DNA of 64,000 nt from Vallitaleaceae bacterium 9-2 (GCA_038396585.1 CP121691.1:744001-808000), one strand, 5' to 3'; numbered from the stretch's first letter, positions 43,703-54,163 are shown. The notes: a model not told the origin generated them from the letters alone. Program-made: numbers and translations.

Positions 43703-45844
43703 ATGGAAATCAAAAAACAGTTACAACAAGAATTCGGGTTACAAGCATGGCAGGTGGAAAATACGCTGGCATTAATTGATGCGGGTAATACCATTCCATT
43801 TATTTCTAGATATAGAAAAGAACAAACAGGGTCACTCTCAGACGAAGTGTTACGTGAATTATCCGAACGCTTAACATATCTAACCAATTTAGAGGCAAGA
43901 AAAGAGCAAGTGCGTGCAACGATTATTGAACAGGAAAAAATGACGTCAGAAATTGAAAAAGCGTTAGTTCAGGCGCAGACACTCGTTGAAGTCGAAGATA
44001 TCTATCGACCCTATAAGCAAAAGAAACGAACGCGTGCAACAATCGCAAAAGAAAATGGATTAGAACCCTTTGCACTTATTCTTTATATGCAACAGACACA
44101 TGATGATTTAAATCAATGTGCCCAGGGGTATTTGAATGAAGAAAAAGGAATAACCGATATTAAGCAAGTCTTTGATGGAGCCAAAGATATTATTGCAGAG
44201 ATGATCTCAGATGATGCAGATATACGTAAATACCTGCGAGATCATACATGGAATGTGGGTAAAATCGTTACAAAAACAAAAACCAAAGAGACCTCAGTAT
44301 ATGAAATGTATTATGAATATGAGGAACCTATAAAAAAGATACCGGGGCATCGTATTCTAGCCATTAATCGTGGTGAAAAGGAAAAAATTCTTTCCGTAAA
44401 AATTGATGGGGACGAAGAAAGAGGCATTGGATATATTGAAAAACAAGTGATTCGTAATGAAGCTTTTTCTGGAACTTCTTATATTAAAGAAGCTATTGAA
44501 GATGCCTACAAACGTTTGATTTTTCCTTCGATAGAGCGTGAACTGCGTAGCTATATGACAGAAAATGCTGAAGATGGTGCGATTAAAGTTTTCGGAAAAA
44601 ATCTAGAGCAGCTTCTTCTTCAACCACCTATTGCAGGAAAAATCATTTTGGCGTTAGACCCTGCTTTTCGAACCGGTTGTAAAGTTGCAGTTATTGATAA
44701 GTATGGACAAGTGCTTGACACAGGAGTTGTATACCCAACACCTCCGGTTAATAAAATAGCCGAAGCAAAGAAAATCCTTGGGAAAATGATCAATCAACAT
44801 CAAGTGAATCTTATTGCGATTGGAAATGGAACGGCGTCAAGAGAGACAGAAAGCTTTACTGTTGAGATGCTTAAAGAAATGAAAAGTAACATACAGTATG
44901 TTATAGTCAATGAAGCCGGAGCTTCGGTATATTCAGCGTCTAAGCTTGGGACAGAAGAATTTCCGGAATATGATGTAGCGCTTCGAAGCGCAGTTTCTAT
45001 TGGAAGACGACTACAAGACCCGCTGGCAGAACTAGTAAAGATTGATCCCCAATCGATTGGAGTAGGTCAGTATCAGCACGATATGAATCAAAAAAAATTA
45101 GCAGAAACCCTATCTGGAGTGGTTGAAGATTCTGTTAACCGAGTAGGAATCGATTTGAATACGGCAAGTGTTTCCTTACTACAATATATTTCAGGAATCA
45201 GCAAAGCGGTAGCTAAAAACATTGTTAGTTATCGTGAAGAAAATGGTGAGTTTAAGACACGAAAAGAGTTGCTTAAGGTCGCAAAACTTGGTCCTAAGGC
45301 ATTTGAGCAATCGGCAGGATTTTTACGTATACGTAATGGAAAAAACCCATTGGATAATACAGGAGTCCATCCTGAATCGTATGCAGCAACAGAAAAATTC
45401 ATGAAATTATTGGATTTAGATCTACATTATGAAGTCAAAGAAATGCTAACAAAGGTTGGAAGTATCCAACATGTAGGCGAGGTAGCAGAAAAAATCGGTG
45501 TGGGAGAACCGACCCTTCAAGACATTATTTTGGAGTTGAAGAAACCGGGTAGAGACCCTCGTGATGAAATGCCAAAGCCAATCTTACGCAGTGATGTGTT
45601 AGAAATGGATGATTTAAAAATCGGAATGCGTTTAAGTGGAACCGTCAGAAATGTCATTGACTTTGGGGCCTTTGTAGACATTGGTGTCCATCAAGATGGG
45701 TTAGTACATATCTCAAAATTGAGTAAAAAATATATTAAGCACCCCCTTGAGGTGGTAGCCATTGGAGATATTGTTGAAGTGGAAGTTATTTCAGTGGACG
45801 TTGCAAAAAAACGTATAGGCCTATCAATGGTAAATGAAGATTAA
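43703..45844 (+). CDS. tex: Tex-family nucleic-acid-binding protein
   Basis: Conserved RNA/DNA-binding protein implicated in transcription. 713 residues: N-terminal helical region, YqgF-like RNase H fold (about 310-440, ILALDPAFRTGCKVAVID), helix-hairpin-helix pair (about 470-560, LNTASVSLLQYISGIS and FKTRKELLKVAKLGPKAFEQ) and a C-terminal S1 domain (about 638-710, IGMRLSGTVRNVIDFGAFVDIG). All domains are complete. It heads a run of short-spaced genes down to tkt. Confidence 0.95.
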   Translation: MEIKKQLQQEFGLQAWQVENTLALIDAGNTIPFISRYRKEQTGSLSDEVLRELSERLTYLTNLEARKEQVRATIIEQEKMTSEIEKALVQAQTLVEVEDIYRPYKQKKRTRATIAKENGLEPFALILYMQQTHDDLNQCAQGYLNEEKGITDIKQVFDGAKDIIAEMISDDADIRKYLRDHTWNVGKIVTKTKTKETSVYEMYYEYEEPIKKIPGHRILAINRGEKEKILSVKIDGDEERGIGYIEKQVIRNEAFSGTSYIKEAIEDAYKRLIFPSIERELRSYMTENAEDGAIKVFGKNLEQLLLQPPIAGKIILALDPAFRTGCKVAVIDKYGQVLDTGVVYPTPPVNKIAEAKKILGKMINQHQVNLIAIGNGTASRETESFTVEMLKEMKSNIQYVIVNEAGASVYSASKLGTEEFPEYDVALRSAVSIGRRLQDPLAELVKIDPQSIGVGQYQHDMNQKKLAETLSGVVEDSVNRVGIDLNTASVSLLQYISGISKAVAKNIVSYREENGEFKTRKELLKVAKLGPKAFEQSAGFLRIRNGKNPLDNTGVHPESYAATEKFMKLLDLDLHYEVKEMLTKVGSIQHVGEVAEKIGVGEPTLQDIILELKKPGRDPRDEMPKPILRSDVLEMDDLKIGMRLSGTVRNVIDFGAFVDIGVHQDGLVHISKLSKKYIKHPLEVVAIGDIVEVEVISVDVAKKRIGLSMVNED

Positions 45845-45858
45845 AACTAGGAGATAAG

Positions 45859-46476
45859 ATGAAAGAACTTGTACAAATTACTGTTAAAACAAAAACAATG
45901 GATTTATTTAGATTTATGCTATTTCATGCATACTCGAGTTTGAGTGGTGTAATTACAATGATCTTTGGTTTAGGATCATTGATCATGTTACCGGTGACCT
46001 ACTTTGTGTGGAAAGATGCATTTGTCTCTTTGATATTACTCATGGTTGTCATCATTTACGTTATTGTGACACCTTTAAATATGCTCTCCCAATCCAAGCG
46101 TCAAGTTATTTCCAATCCGGTATTTAAAAACCCGATTACATATCATATCAGTGATGAAATATTTGAAGTACAGCAATATACCGGAACGGTTCGCTTGTTT
46201 TGGAATCAACTATTTCGCATTAAGAAGACACCCTTTGATTTTTTATTTTATGTAAATGAACAGCAGGCATTTGTTATTCCCAAAAAAGCAATGAGCGAAG
46301 CGGATAACATTACCCTTAATCAAATCATTGAAAAAATCGGTGACCAACTACCCAAGCAACCCACTTTAATAGAGCGATTACGTGGACAGACAACTTCCGT
46401 AGCTAATCCGGTTAAGGAAGAACAGATCAAGGTACACACTGTAGATAAAGAGGAAAAAGAAGATGATAAGGCATAG
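45859..46476 (+). CDS. YcxB-like family membrane protein
   Basis: 205 residues: two adjacent membrane helices (about 25-50 and 55-75) and a C-terminal soluble domain with NQLFRIKKTPFDFLFYVNEQQAFVIPKKAM, the pattern of the YcxB-like family, whose function is unknown. A charged tail ends the protein. It lies 15 bases after tex and overlaps tsaE by 14 bases, so it is transcribed with the tRNA-modification genes. Confidence 0.75.
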   Translation: MKELVQITVKTKTMDLFRFMLFHAYSSLSGVITMIFGLGSLIMLPVTYFVWKDAFVSLILLMVVIIYVIVTPLNMLSQSKRQVISNPVFKNPITYHISDEIFEVQQYTGTVRLFWNQLFRIKKTPFDFLFYVNEQQAFVIPKKAMSEADNITLNQIIEKIGDQLPKQPTLIERLRGQTTSVANPVKEEQIKVHTVDKEEKEDDKA

Positions 46477-46885
46477 TTATTCACCTGAACAGACATATGC
46501 AATAGGAAAAGAAATTGGAGAAAAAGCAAAAGAAGGCGAAGTATACTCGCTGATTGGAGATCTAGGCGTAGGAAAAACTGTTTTTACAAAAGGATTTGCA
46601 GAAGGACTTGGCATTGACGAGGATATTACAAGTCCGACCTTTACTTTAGTTAATGAATATGAACAAGGACGGCTACCTTTTTACCATTTTGATGTGTACC
46701 GCATTGAAGACATATCTGAAATTGAAGACATAGGTTATGAAGAATATTTTTACGGCCATGGGGTCACACTTGTTGAATGGGCAAATAAAATAAAATCCCT
46801 CTTGCCAAAAGGTACGCGAACGATTATTATTGAAAAGGATTTAGAGCAAGGGTTTGAATACCGGAAAATTCAGGAGATCATATGA
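46463..46885 (+). CDS. tsaE: tRNA t6A synthesis ATPase TsaE
   Basis: P-loop ATPase that supports the TsaB-TsaD complex in adding threonylcarbamoyl to A37 of ANN-decoding tRNAs. Walker A GDLGVGKT (32-39), SPTFTLVNEYEQ and HFDVYRIED are characteristic; 140 residues is normal. The start overlaps the YcxB-like gene and its stop overlaps the tsaB start by four bases (ATGA), so translation is coupled along tsaE-tsaB-rimI. Confidence 0.95.
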   Translation: MIRHSYSPEQTYAIGKEIGEKAKEGEVYSLIGDLGVGKTVFTKGFAEGLGIDEDITSPTFTLVNEYEQGRLPFYHFDVYRIEDISEIEDIGYEEYFYGHGVTLVEWANKIKSLLPKGTRTIIIEKDLEQGFEYRKIQEII

Positions 46886-47601
46886 AAATATTAGGAATTG
46901 AAAGCTCGTCGACAATTGCATCGGTTGCAGTTGTTGAGGATGGACAGCTATTAGGTGAATATACTATTAATCATACGCTAAAACATTCAAAAACATTGAT
47001 GCCAATGATTCAAGAAATGCTCAATAAACTTGAATTAAAACCCAAAGATATTGGCTTAATTGCTGTTTCAGAAGGTCCAGGTTCCTTTACGGGCTTAAGG
47101 ATTGGAAGTGCAACGGCAAAAGGATTGGCGCAGGGATTGAATATTCCGATTGTGAGCATACCTACAATGCAAGTGTTGGCAAGTACGGTATTAATCCCAG
47201 GAGCAAAAGTGCATGCCATCATGTATGCCAGGGCAAGAGAAGTGTACTATCAAACATTTATGATAAGTGTCAAGGAACGGCATTTTTTGGTGGAGCCCCA
47301 GACACCCTTAGTCACATGTGAAATAGAAGAAGTGGCGGAAAAATTAAAAAAAGAAACACATCATGTGTATCTTGTTGGTGATGCAGTCTTTAGATTTGAA
47401 CAAGATCTAGAAGGGCTTGGAGAAAAAATTATAAGCTTCTTGCCGGTATATACGAATCTCATGGCAAAAAATGTTGCAATATTAGGTCAATCAAGGTATG
47501 ATGATAATGATGTAATGACATATCAAGAGCACCGTCCCTATTATCATAAAAAATCTCAAGCTGAACGCGAATATGAGAGTAAAAATCATGCGAAAAATTA
47601 A
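46882..47601 (+). CDS. tsaB: tRNA t6A synthesis protein TsaB
   Basis: ASKHA-fold scaffold that pairs with TsaD in t6A synthesis. N-terminal LGIESSSTIASVAVVE, EGPGSFTGLRIGSATAKGLA and the following SIPTMQVLA are typical. At 239 residues it is the full-length form. It is the middle gene of the coupled tsaE-tsaB-rimI set; the catalytic partner tsaD is about 4 kb downstream in this window. Confidence 0.95.
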   Translation: MKILGIESSSTIASVAVVEDGQLLGEYTINHTLKHSKTLMPMIQEMLNKLELKPKDIGLIAVSEGPGSFTGLRIGSATAKGLAQGLNIPIVSIPTMQVLASTVLIPGAKVHAIMYARAREVYYQTFMISVKERHFLVEPQTPLVTCEIEEVAEKLKKETHHVYLVGDAVFRFEQDLEGLGEKIISFLPVYTNLMAKNVAILGQSRYDDNDVMTYQEHRPYYHKKSQAEREYESKNHAKN

Positions 47602-48031
47602 AGTTGAATCAATGTCGCAAGAAGATATTCAAGATATCGTTGATATTGAAAAGACCACATTCAGCATTCCCTGGACCTATGAAAGCTTTATACAAGAGTT
47701 GGCCAATCCTCATGCACACTATATTGTTTTAAAATGTGATGACCATCTTATTGGGTATGGAGGTTTTTGGAAAATATTGGATGAAGGACATATAACCAAT
47801 GTTGCTATTACTTCGGCGTATAGAGGATTGGGCTATGGAACAATGCTTATCAAAGCATTACTACAAGAAGCAAAGAAGTTAAAGATACATCAGTTAACAC
47901 TGGAAGTTAGAGAGAGCAATTTACGTGCTATCAAAGCCTATGAACAACTTGGCTTTACAATAGAAGGCAAGAGACGCCGCTACTACACTAAACCAATAGA
48001 AGATGCTATGATTATGTGGTTATCTTTATAA
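47588..48031 (+). CDS. rimI: Ribosomal-protein-alanine N-acetyltransferase RimI
   Basis: GNAT acetyltransferase. Acetyl-CoA-binding motif A appears as [16 protein letters not shown] (about 73-88), and the C-terminal [21 protein letters not shown] is typical of RimI. The next-to-tsaB position is widely conserved. I chose ATG 47588 (GAGAG upstream); ATG 47573 in the same frame is possible. Both overlap the tsaB 3' end. Confidence 0.9.
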   Translation: MRKIKVESMSQEDIQDIVDIEKTTFSIPWTYESFIQELANPHAHYIVLKCDDHLIGYGGFWKILDEGHITNVAITSAYRGLGYGTMLIKALLQEAKKLKIHQLTLEVRESNLRAIKAYEQLGFTIEGKRRRYYTKPIEDAMIMWLSL

Positions 48032-48047
48032 CAAGGAGGATTTATTC

Positions 48048-50030
48048 ATGAGTACTATTCAAGAACAAGCAATTAACACGATACGCATTTTGTCCGCTGA
48101 GGGTGTGCAAAAAGCAAATTCAGGTCATCCGGGCTTACCTATGGGAGCAGCTCCTATGGCGTTTGAGTTATGGGCAAATCATATGAACCATAATCCGAAA
48201 AACCCACAATGGGATAACCGCGATCGTTTTATTCTTTCAGCAGGACATGGCTCAATGCTTGTGTATTCTTTATTGCACTTATTTGGATATGGATTAAAAA
48301 TAGAAGATTTAAAAAACTTTAGACAGTGGGATTCATTAACACCAGGACACCCTGAGTTTGGTCATACAGTTGGTGTTGAGACAACAACAGGACCTTTAGG
48401 GGCTGGATTTGCAACAGGTATAGGAATGGCTATGGCTGAGGCGCATTTAGCATCAAAATTCAATAAAGAAAATTACCCAATTGTAGATCACTATATTTAT
48501 TCAATTGTGGGTGATGGGTGTTTAATGGAAGGTGTAACTGCAGAAGCGGCATCTTTAGCAGGAACATTAGGTTTAGACAAATTTATTGCTCTTTATGACT
48601 CCAATAAAATTTCTATTGAAGGAAGTACCGACTTAGCCTTTACTGAAGACGTTGGAAAGCGTTTTGAAGCGTATCATTGGCAAGTATTGGAAGTGGAAGA
48701 TGGTAATGACCCAGTTGCTATCGGAAAAGCAATTGAACAAGCAAAAGCAAATAAAACACAACCTTCATTAATTATTGTAAAGACAAAAATCGGTCATGGA
48801 TGTCCGGCGAAAGAAGGAAAAGCCAGTGCACATGGAGAACCGTTAGGTCAAGAAAATTTAAATGCGGCTAAAGAAAATCTTGGCATGCCACTAGATAAGG
48901 AATTCTATGTATCAGAAGCGGTTCAAACCTATATTGATGAGCTGGCAGCCCAAGGCGATAAAAAAGAAGCTGCATGGAACGCACTTTTTGCTGAGTACAA
49001 AAAAAGCTATCCAGAATTAGCGGCACAATATGAAAAAGACATGTCAGGATTTATTGATGTGGATGCTCTTGATGCAGAAGATTTTTGGTCATTTGATGAA
49101 AAACCAAACGCAACACGTGCATCATCAGGCCAAGTTATTCAAAAATTAGTTAAAATCATTCCAAACCTTTTTGGAGGATCTGCAGACTTAGCTCCATCAA
49201 CAAAAACATGGATGGATGATCAAGGTGAGTTTTCAAAAGAGAATTATGCAGGTAAAAACATCCATTTTGGTGTTCGAGAGTTAGCGATGACAGCCATGGG
49301 AAATGGTTTGGTACTTCATGGTGGACTCGTTTCCTTTACAAGTACATTCTTTGTGTTTAGTGATTATATGAAACCAATGATTCGTTTAGCTGCACTTATG
49401 GGCTTACCACATACATTTGTTTTAACACACGATAGCATAGGGGTAGGAGAAGATGGACCTACACACCAACCAATTGAACAATTGGCGTCATTACGAACAA
49501 TACCAAACCTAGTAACATTTAGACCGGCAGATGCAAAAGAAGTGGCAGCAGGATGGTACTTTGCAGTAACTAACAAAAAGCAACCAACAGCTCTTGTATT
49601 AACACGACAAAATGTTGGCTTCTATGAAAAATCAGGAAAAGAAGCTCTCAAAGGTGGATATATCCTTATTGATTCAGAAAAAGCAACACCAGACGTGATT
49701 TTAATGGCGAGTGGTTCAGAAGTAGGACAAGTTGTTGAAGCGGCTGAGATTCTTAAAAAAGAAGGTATTGATGCTCGCGTTGTTAGTATGCCATCAATGG
49801 AGTTGTTTAATGCACAGTCAGCTGAATATAAAGAAAGCGTTCTGCCAAAAAGCGTTACAAAACGTGTGGCGATGGAAGCGGCAAGAACATTTGGCTGGTA
49901 TCAATATGTGGGTCTAGAAGGAAAAGTCATAGGGCTTGATCGCTTTGGAGCATCTGCGCCAGGAGCCAAAGTCTATGAAGAATTAGGCATAACAACACAA
50001 GCTGTTGTAGATGCAGTAAAAGCTTTATAA
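48048..50030 (+). CDS. tkt: Transketolase
   Basis: TPP-dependent enzyme of the pentose phosphate pathway. Sequence features: N-terminal [24 protein letters not shown], the TPP/metal motif [28 protein letters not shown] and [18 protein letters not shown]; 660 residues, full length. It lies 17 bases behind rimI with AAGGAGG and is followed by a strong terminator. Codon choice suggests high expression. Confidence 0.97.
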   Translation: MSTIQEQAINTIRILSAEGVQKANSGHPGLPMGAAPMAFELWANHMNHNPKNPQWDNRDRFILSAGHGSMLVYSLLHLFGYGLKIEDLKNFRQWDSLTPGHPEFGHTVGVETTTGPLGAGFATGIGMAMAEAHLASKFNKENYPIVDHYIYSIVGDGCLMEGVTAEAASLAGTLGLDKFIALYDSNKISIEGSTDLAFTEDVGKRFEAYHWQVLEVEDGNDPVAIGKAIEQAKANKTQPSLIIVKTKIGHGCPAKEGKASAHGEPLGQENLNAAKENLGMPLDKEFYVSEAVQTYIDELAAQGDKKEAAWNALFAEYKKSYPELAAQYEKDMSGFIDVDALDAEDFWSFDEKPNATRASSGQVIQKLVKIIPNLFGGSADLAPSTKTWMDDQGEFSKENYAGKNIHFGVRELAMTAMGNGLVLHGGLVSFTSTFFVFSDYMKPMIRLAALMGLPHTFVLTHDSIGVGEDGPTHQPIEQLASLRTIPNLVTFRPADAKEVAAGWYFAVTNKKQPTALVLTRQNVGFYEKSGKEALKGGYILIDSEKATPDVILMASGSEVGQVVEAAEILKKEGIDARVVSMPSMELFNAQSAEYKESVLPKSVTKRVAMEAARTFGWYQYVGLEGKVIGLDRFGASAPGAKVYEELGITTQAVVDAVKAL

Positions 50031-50071
50031 GCTGAAGGAATAGGCAAAATATATAAAGAGTCAAACGTATC

Positions 50072-50098
50072 AAGAGCATCCATTTGGATGCTCTTTTT
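50072..50098 (+). terminator. Terminator of tkt
   Basis: A 10-bp perfect stem (50072-50081 with 50086-50095), four-base loop and a T-run. Confidence 0.88.
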
Positions 50099-50135
50099 CC
50101 ACGGTGTTTTCTGCTAAAGAGAACGAAGGGATGAC

Positions 50136-50163
50136 TTGACTTTTTTTTTGAGAGCTTTATAAT
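50136..50163 (+). promoter_or_regulatory. Sigma-A promoter of rnz
   Basis: TTGACT (50136-50141), 16-base spacer and TATAAT (50158-50163), 45 bases before the ATG. Confidence 0.7.
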
Positions 50164-50207
50164 TAAGATGATTTGATATAAAATGGATTTAGAAATGAGG
50201 CGTTTTC

Positions 50208-51116
50208 ATGTTAGATGTGTGTTTGTTAGGTACAGGAGGTATGATGCCTTTACCTTATAGATGGTTAACTTCTTTAATGACAAGGTACAATGGAAGTAAC
50301 CTATTAATTGATTGTGGAGAAGGAACCCAAATTACGATGAAGCTTCAAGGGTGGAGCTTTAAAGATATCGATCAGATTTGTTTTACCCATTATCACGGAG
50401 ATCATATCAGTGGTTTGCCCGGCTTGTTGCTGACAATCGGTAACTCAGAGCGAAAAAAACCCTTGCGACTCATTGGACCGAAAGGACTCAAGCGTGTTGT
50501 TAATGGTTTAAGAGTTATAGCACCTGAACTACCCTTTGAGATAGAATTTATTGAATTAACAGAAGACGTACAAACCATTCAAAGCAATGGTTATATCATT
50601 CAGGCATATAAAGTAAATCATAAAATTACTTGCTATGGATATACTTTAGAAATTCCCCGCAAAGGAAAGTTTGATGCGCAAAAAGCAAAAGCGTTAGATA
50701 TTCCTCTACATTTTTGGTCACGCTTACAAAATGGAGAGACGATTTTAGATGGAGAAAAAACCTATACTCCAGATTTGGTTATGGGAGAAGAACGTAAAGG
50801 ATTAAAAGTGACATATTGTACAGATACCCGACCGGTACAAAACATTATAGACAGTGCTAAAGATGCGGATTTGTTTATTTGCGAAGGTATGTATGGAGAA
50901 AAAGCGGAGCAGACGAACGCTGTACAATATAAACATATGACATTTGAAGAGGCAGCAACATTAGCTCAAAAAGCCAAAGTCAATGAATTATGGTTGACAC
51001 ATTTTAGTCCGGCACTGGTATACCCAAAAGAATTTTTACCTGAGGCAAAAAAAATATTTAAAAATACAAAAATTGGTAAAGATCGAATGACAAAGACATT
51101 AAAGTTTCAAGAATGA
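50208..51116 (+). CDS. rnz: Ribonuclease Z
   Basis: Metallo-beta-lactamase-fold endonuclease that trims tRNA 3' ends. The zinc motif HYHGDH (61-66), the C-terminal LTHFSPA and the CDTRP-like segment YCTDTRPVQ fit; 302 residues is the long bacterial form. RNase Z is the expected 3' processing route for tRNAs lacking an encoded CCA, which is true of all 11 tRNA genes in this window. ATGAGG precedes the start. Confidence 0.93.
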   Translation: MLDVCLLGTGGMMPLPYRWLTSLMTRYNGSNLLIDCGEGTQITMKLQGWSFKDIDQICFTHYHGDHISGLPGLLLTIGNSERKKPLRLIGPKGLKRVVNGLRVIAPELPFEIEFIELTEDVQTIQSNGYIIQAYKVNHKITCYGYTLEIPRKGKFDAQKAKALDIPLHFWSRLQNGETILDGEKTYTPDLVMGEERKGLKVTYCTDTRPVQNIIDSAKDADLFICEGMYGEKAEQTNAVQYKHMTFEEAATLAQKAKVNELWLTHFSPALVYPKEFLPEAKKIFKNTKIGKDRMTKTLKFQE

Positions 51117-51206
51117 TATTCAAGAGAATCGTATTTGTACCGATATATAAAGAAAGAAGCTATAACTGTTTGACATGTAACCACCGAAGAGAATGGGGGA
51201 ATCAAG

Positions 51207-51776
51207 ATGCGTAAAGTGCTACCTATTTTAATATTAGTTTTGGTTATTGGTGGAATTGTATATTATTATGGATTGCAAGGACGAGAAAATCAAGACAATG
51301 AAAGTTCAGGGATATTAACAGATGAGAGAATCCTTGAACTATCCCAATCAACAACAGAATTAGCCAACTTTATAAGTTCGGTTAAAGAAACACCTGAGCA
51401 GGTGGTTCGTACCAATTCGATTATTCGAAAAATGACATACAGTGGTGAATATAATGAGGCGGAAGTTGAAAGCCTGGTAAATATGCAGCGTATGTTGTTT
51501 CAAGAAGAATTATTGGAACATAACCCCAAAGAATTTCATCATATAATGATTCGCTCGGAACTAGAGCAGTGGGAAAAAGCAGAATTAAAGATTATAGGTT
51601 CGGAGTATTTGCCTGCAAAGTATCAGTCAGATGATACAGCCATTGTAAAAGTGATTTTTTATACCAATGATCCCAACAGAGATATCTATGCGCAGTACGT
51701 GTTAGTGAAAAATGCACTAGATCAATGGGAAATTAAAGGATGGATGGGTGCAGAACCTTTTGAAATTGTGAAATAA
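51207..51776 (+). CDS. Membrane-anchored protein of unknown function
   Basis: 189 residues with an N-terminal signal anchor (about 3-24, VLPILILVLVIGGIVYYYGL) and a soluble extracellular part. No Cys follows the hydrophobic stretch, so it is not a lipoprotein. Two helical segments (about 45-110) are followed by a region that looks like a small alpha-beta fold (about 115-185), loosely like DUF-type NTF2 extracytoplasmic domains, but I do not recognise the family. It lies between rnz and tsaD, ten bases before tsaD, so the two are likely co-transcribed. Confidence 0.7.
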   Translation: MRKVLPILILVLVIGGIVYYYGLQGRENQDNESSGILTDERILELSQSTTELANFISSVKETPEQVVRTNSIIRKMTYSGEYNEAEVESLVNMQRMLFQEELLEHNPKEFHHIMIRSELEQWEKAELKIIGSEYLPAKYQSDDTAIVKVIFYTNDPNRDIYAQYVLVKNALDQWEIKGWMGAEPFEIVK

Positions 51777-51785
51777 GGAGACTAT

Positions 51786-52808
51786 ATGAAAGACGTTACG
51801 ATACTAGCAATAGAAACATCGTGTGATGAGACGGCAGCAGCAGTCGTTGTTAATGGACGCAAAGTACTATCGAATGTAATTTCATCGCAAATCGACACAC
51901 ACAAAAAATTTGGTGGAGTTGTTCCGGAGGTCGCTTCAAGAAAGCATATTGAAAAAATAGATATCGTTATCGATGAAGCCCTTGAAGAAGCAAACTGTAC
52001 ATTTGAAGATATAGATGCAATAGCAGTGACCTATGGTCCGGGGTTAGTTGGTGCGTTATTAGTAGGAGTGGCCCAAGCAAAAGCGTTAGCGTTTGCGTTG
52101 GATAAACCTTTAATTGGTGTCCATCATATAGAAGGACACATAGCAGCAAATTATATTGAGAATAAAACATTTGAACCGCCCTTTTTGTGCCTTGTCGTAT
52201 CAGGAGGTCATACGCACTTGGTTCATGTGAAAAAATATGATGAATTCACGATCATAGGGAAAACGCGAGATGATGCCATTGGTGAAGCCTTTGACAAAGT
52301 GGCGCGTTCTATTGGTCTGGGCTATCCTGGAGGTCCCAAAATTGATCGGCTAGCTCCTGAAGGTGATGCAACATATATTGATTTTCCAAAAGCAAAAGTC
52401 GAAGGATATGATTTTAGCTTTAGTGGAGTCAAGTCTGCCGTATTAAATTACCTGAATCAATGTAAGATGAAAAATGAAGAAATTATCCCAAAGCATATTG
52501 CTGCATCTTTTCAACATGCGGTTGTTGAAGCCGTCGTTGAAAAAACCTTTTTAGCAGCTGATGCATTAAATATAGAAAAAGTTGCTATCGCTGGAGGGGT
52601 TGCAGCGAATTCGAAGCTACGTGAGCGCATGAGGCAAGAGTGCGCTGCGCGTAATATTCAATTGCAATATCCTTCGCCAATTCTTTGTACAGATAATGCG
52701 GCAATGATTGGAGCAGCAGCATATTATGATTTTATCAATGGACGAGAAGATGGAATGGACCTTAATGCAATACCCAACTTAAAATTAACAAATAAAAAAA
52801 GCGACTAG
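51786..52808 (+). CDS. tsaD: tRNA N6-adenosine threonylcarbamoyltransferase TsaD
   Basis: Catalytic subunit for t6A37. The metal-binding HIEGH (114-118), N-terminal [37 protein letters not shown] and [10 protein letters not shown] are all intact; 340 residues. The TAG stop forms the loop of the terminator shared with the convergent ferritin gene. Its helpers tsaE and tsaB lie upstream in a separate transcription unit. Confidence 0.96.
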   Translation: MKDVTILAIETSCDETAAAVVVNGRKVLSNVISSQIDTHKKFGGVVPEVASRKHIEKIDIVIDEALEEANCTFEDIDAIAVTYGPGLVGALLVGVAQAKALAFALDKPLIGVHHIEGHIAANYIENKTFEPPFLCLVVSGGHTHLVHVKKYDEFTIIGKTRDDAIGEAFDKVARSIGLGYPGGPKIDRLAPEGDATYIDFPKAKVEGYDFSFSGVKSAVLNYLNQCKMKNEEIIPKHIAASFQHAVVEAVVEKTFLAADALNIEKVAIAGGVAANSKLRERMRQECAARNIQLQYPSPILCTDNAAMIGAAAYYDFINGREDGMDLNAIPNLKLTNKKSD

Positions 52809-52820
52809 GTCGCTTTTTAT
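52794..52820. terminator. Bidirectional terminator, tsaD / ferritin
   Basis: GCGAC (52801-52805) pairs with GTCGC (52809-52813), extended by A-run and T-run on either side. The three-base loop is the tsaD stop codon. It can serve both strands. Confidence 0.85.
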
Positions 52821-52837
52821 TCTATAGGATATATAGA

Positions 52838-53347
52838 TTATTCTGCTGCAGGAGCAGTAAATGTACGTTTTGCTAGTTCACCATCAAGGTTGAATAGAAC
52901 TGCTGGATTATTGTCTGCTCTTTTTAACTTTTGAACATAGTTTTTAAATGTAGCCATTTCTTCAACTTGTTCATCTATAAACCATTTAAGAAAACTAATC
53001 GTTGCATGTTCCTTTTCGTCCATGGCAATATTCATCAAATGATAGATACGATCAGTGACAAATTTTTCGTGTTCCAAAGAATGTTCGAACAAGTCAACAA
53101 TATTATCATAGTCAACTGGTGGGGTTTCAAAACCTTTCATAACGATTGTTGCGTCCATTTCATTGAGAAAATTAAAAAATTTCATTGCATGGAATTTTTC
53201 TTCTTCGGCTTGAACGATGAAAAAGTTTGCAAATCCGTCTAAATCTTGTGTGTACGCATAAGATGCAGCGGCAAGATAAAGATGAGATGAATAGAACTCA
53301 TATTTTATTTGTTCATTAATTTCGTCAATTAATTTTTGGCTTAACAT
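52838..53347 (-). CDS. ftnA: Ferritin
   Basis: Iron-storage protein that forms a 24-mer shell with ferroxidase activity. The ferroxidase residues are visible in the helices YEFYSSHLYLAAA (Glu and Tyr), QAEEEKFHAMKF (EExxH), EHEKFVTDRIY and DEQVEEMATFKN (Gln and Glu); 169 residues matches bacterial non-haem ferritin. TGGAGGT precedes the ATG. A TATAAT lies on the minus strand at 53401-53396, with no clear -35 and no clear PerR or Fur box. Confidence 0.95.
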   Translation of the reverse strand: MLSQKLIDEINEQIKYEFYSSHLYLAAASYAYTQDLDGFANFFIVQAEEEKFHAMKFFNFLNEMDATIVMKGFETPPVDYDNIVDLFEHSLEHEKFVTDRIYHLMNIAMDEKEHATISFLKWFIDEQVEEMATFKNYVQKLKRADNNPAVLFNLDGELAKRTFTAPAAE

Positions 53348-53395
53348 ATTAATACCTCCATTTAATTTAATATTTTATTTATACTTACATAGAGT

Positions 53396-53401
53396 ATTAT
53401 A
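53396..53401 (-). promoter_or_regulatory. -10 element of the ferritin gene
   Basis: TATAAT on the minus strand 49 bases before the ATG. The -35 region at 17-base spacing is a poor match, so the assignment rests on the -10 alone. Confidence 0.45.
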
Positions 53402-53450
53402 GCATAGATTCGTTAAAATAGAAAAGTAAAGAAGACAAAGGAGAAAACAT

Positions 53451-54143
53451 ATGCATATAAGTGTAATCATCCTTGCAGCAGGGAAAGGTCGCCGCATGGA
53501 ACAAAATATAAACAAACAATTTTTAGAAGTTAATGGAAAGCCGATTCTAAGTTATACAATAGAAGCATTTGTTGCCCAAGAGGGGATTGATGAGATTGTA
53601 TTAGTTATTAATCCTTTAGAAGAAAAGATGATTGAAACAAAGGTACTTGCTCACATAGAGGGAGAAAGAAAAAATAGAATACGTATTGCCTATGGAGGAA
53701 AAGAACGATATAACTCGGTATATAATGGGCTAATAGCATTAGATGAACAGTGTGAGGCTGTATTGATTCATGATGGAGCAAGACCGTTAATTTCTCGAGC
53801 AGTTATTGAAAAGACAATCCAAACACTTAAGAAACATGATGGATGTCTAGTGGGGGTCAAAGCAAAAGATACATATAAAATTGTCGGACCAACAATGGAA
53901 GTTAAACGTACAGTATGTCGGGATGAATTATTTCAGATACAGACACCTCAAGGTTTTAAAAAACATGTTATTCTTGAAGCCTATAAAAATGCAGGAGATA
54001 GCTTTAATAAAATTACCGATGATGGTATGATGGTAGAACAATTTACAGATTATAAAGTTATTGTAATTGAGGGAGAATACAGTAATATCAAGGTCACAAC
54101 ACCAGAAGATTTGGAGATTATGAAGACTTTGTTAAAAAAATGA
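53451..54143 (+). CDS. ispD: 2-C-methyl-D-erythritol 4-phosphate cytidylyltransferase
   Basis: Third-step enzyme of the MEP isoprenoid pathway, forming CDP-methylerythritol. The nucleotide-binding LAAGKGRRM (8-16), HDGARPLIS and KRTVCRDELFQIQTPQGF motifs, and the C-terminal GEYSNIKVTTPEDL are typical; 230 residues. AAAGGAG precedes the ATG. It is monocistronic here, without ispF. Confidence 0.95.
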   Translation: MHISVIILAAGKGRRMEQNINKQFLEVNGKPILSYTIEAFVAQEGIDEIVLVINPLEEKMIETKVLAHIEGERKNRIRIAYGGKERYNSVYNGLIALDEQCEAVLIHDGARPLISRAVIEKTIQTLKKHDGCLVGVKAKDTYKIVGPTMEVKRTVCRDELFQIQTPQGFKKHVILEAYKNAGDSFNKITDDGMMVEQFTDYKVIVIEGEYSNIKVTTPEDLEIMKTLLKK

Positions 54144-54163
54144 GAAAAATATAACAAAAACTG

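Noticed and set aside
53348-53450. PerR or Fur box between ferritin and ispD
   Set aside because: AT-rich, but no adequate palindrome to either consensus.
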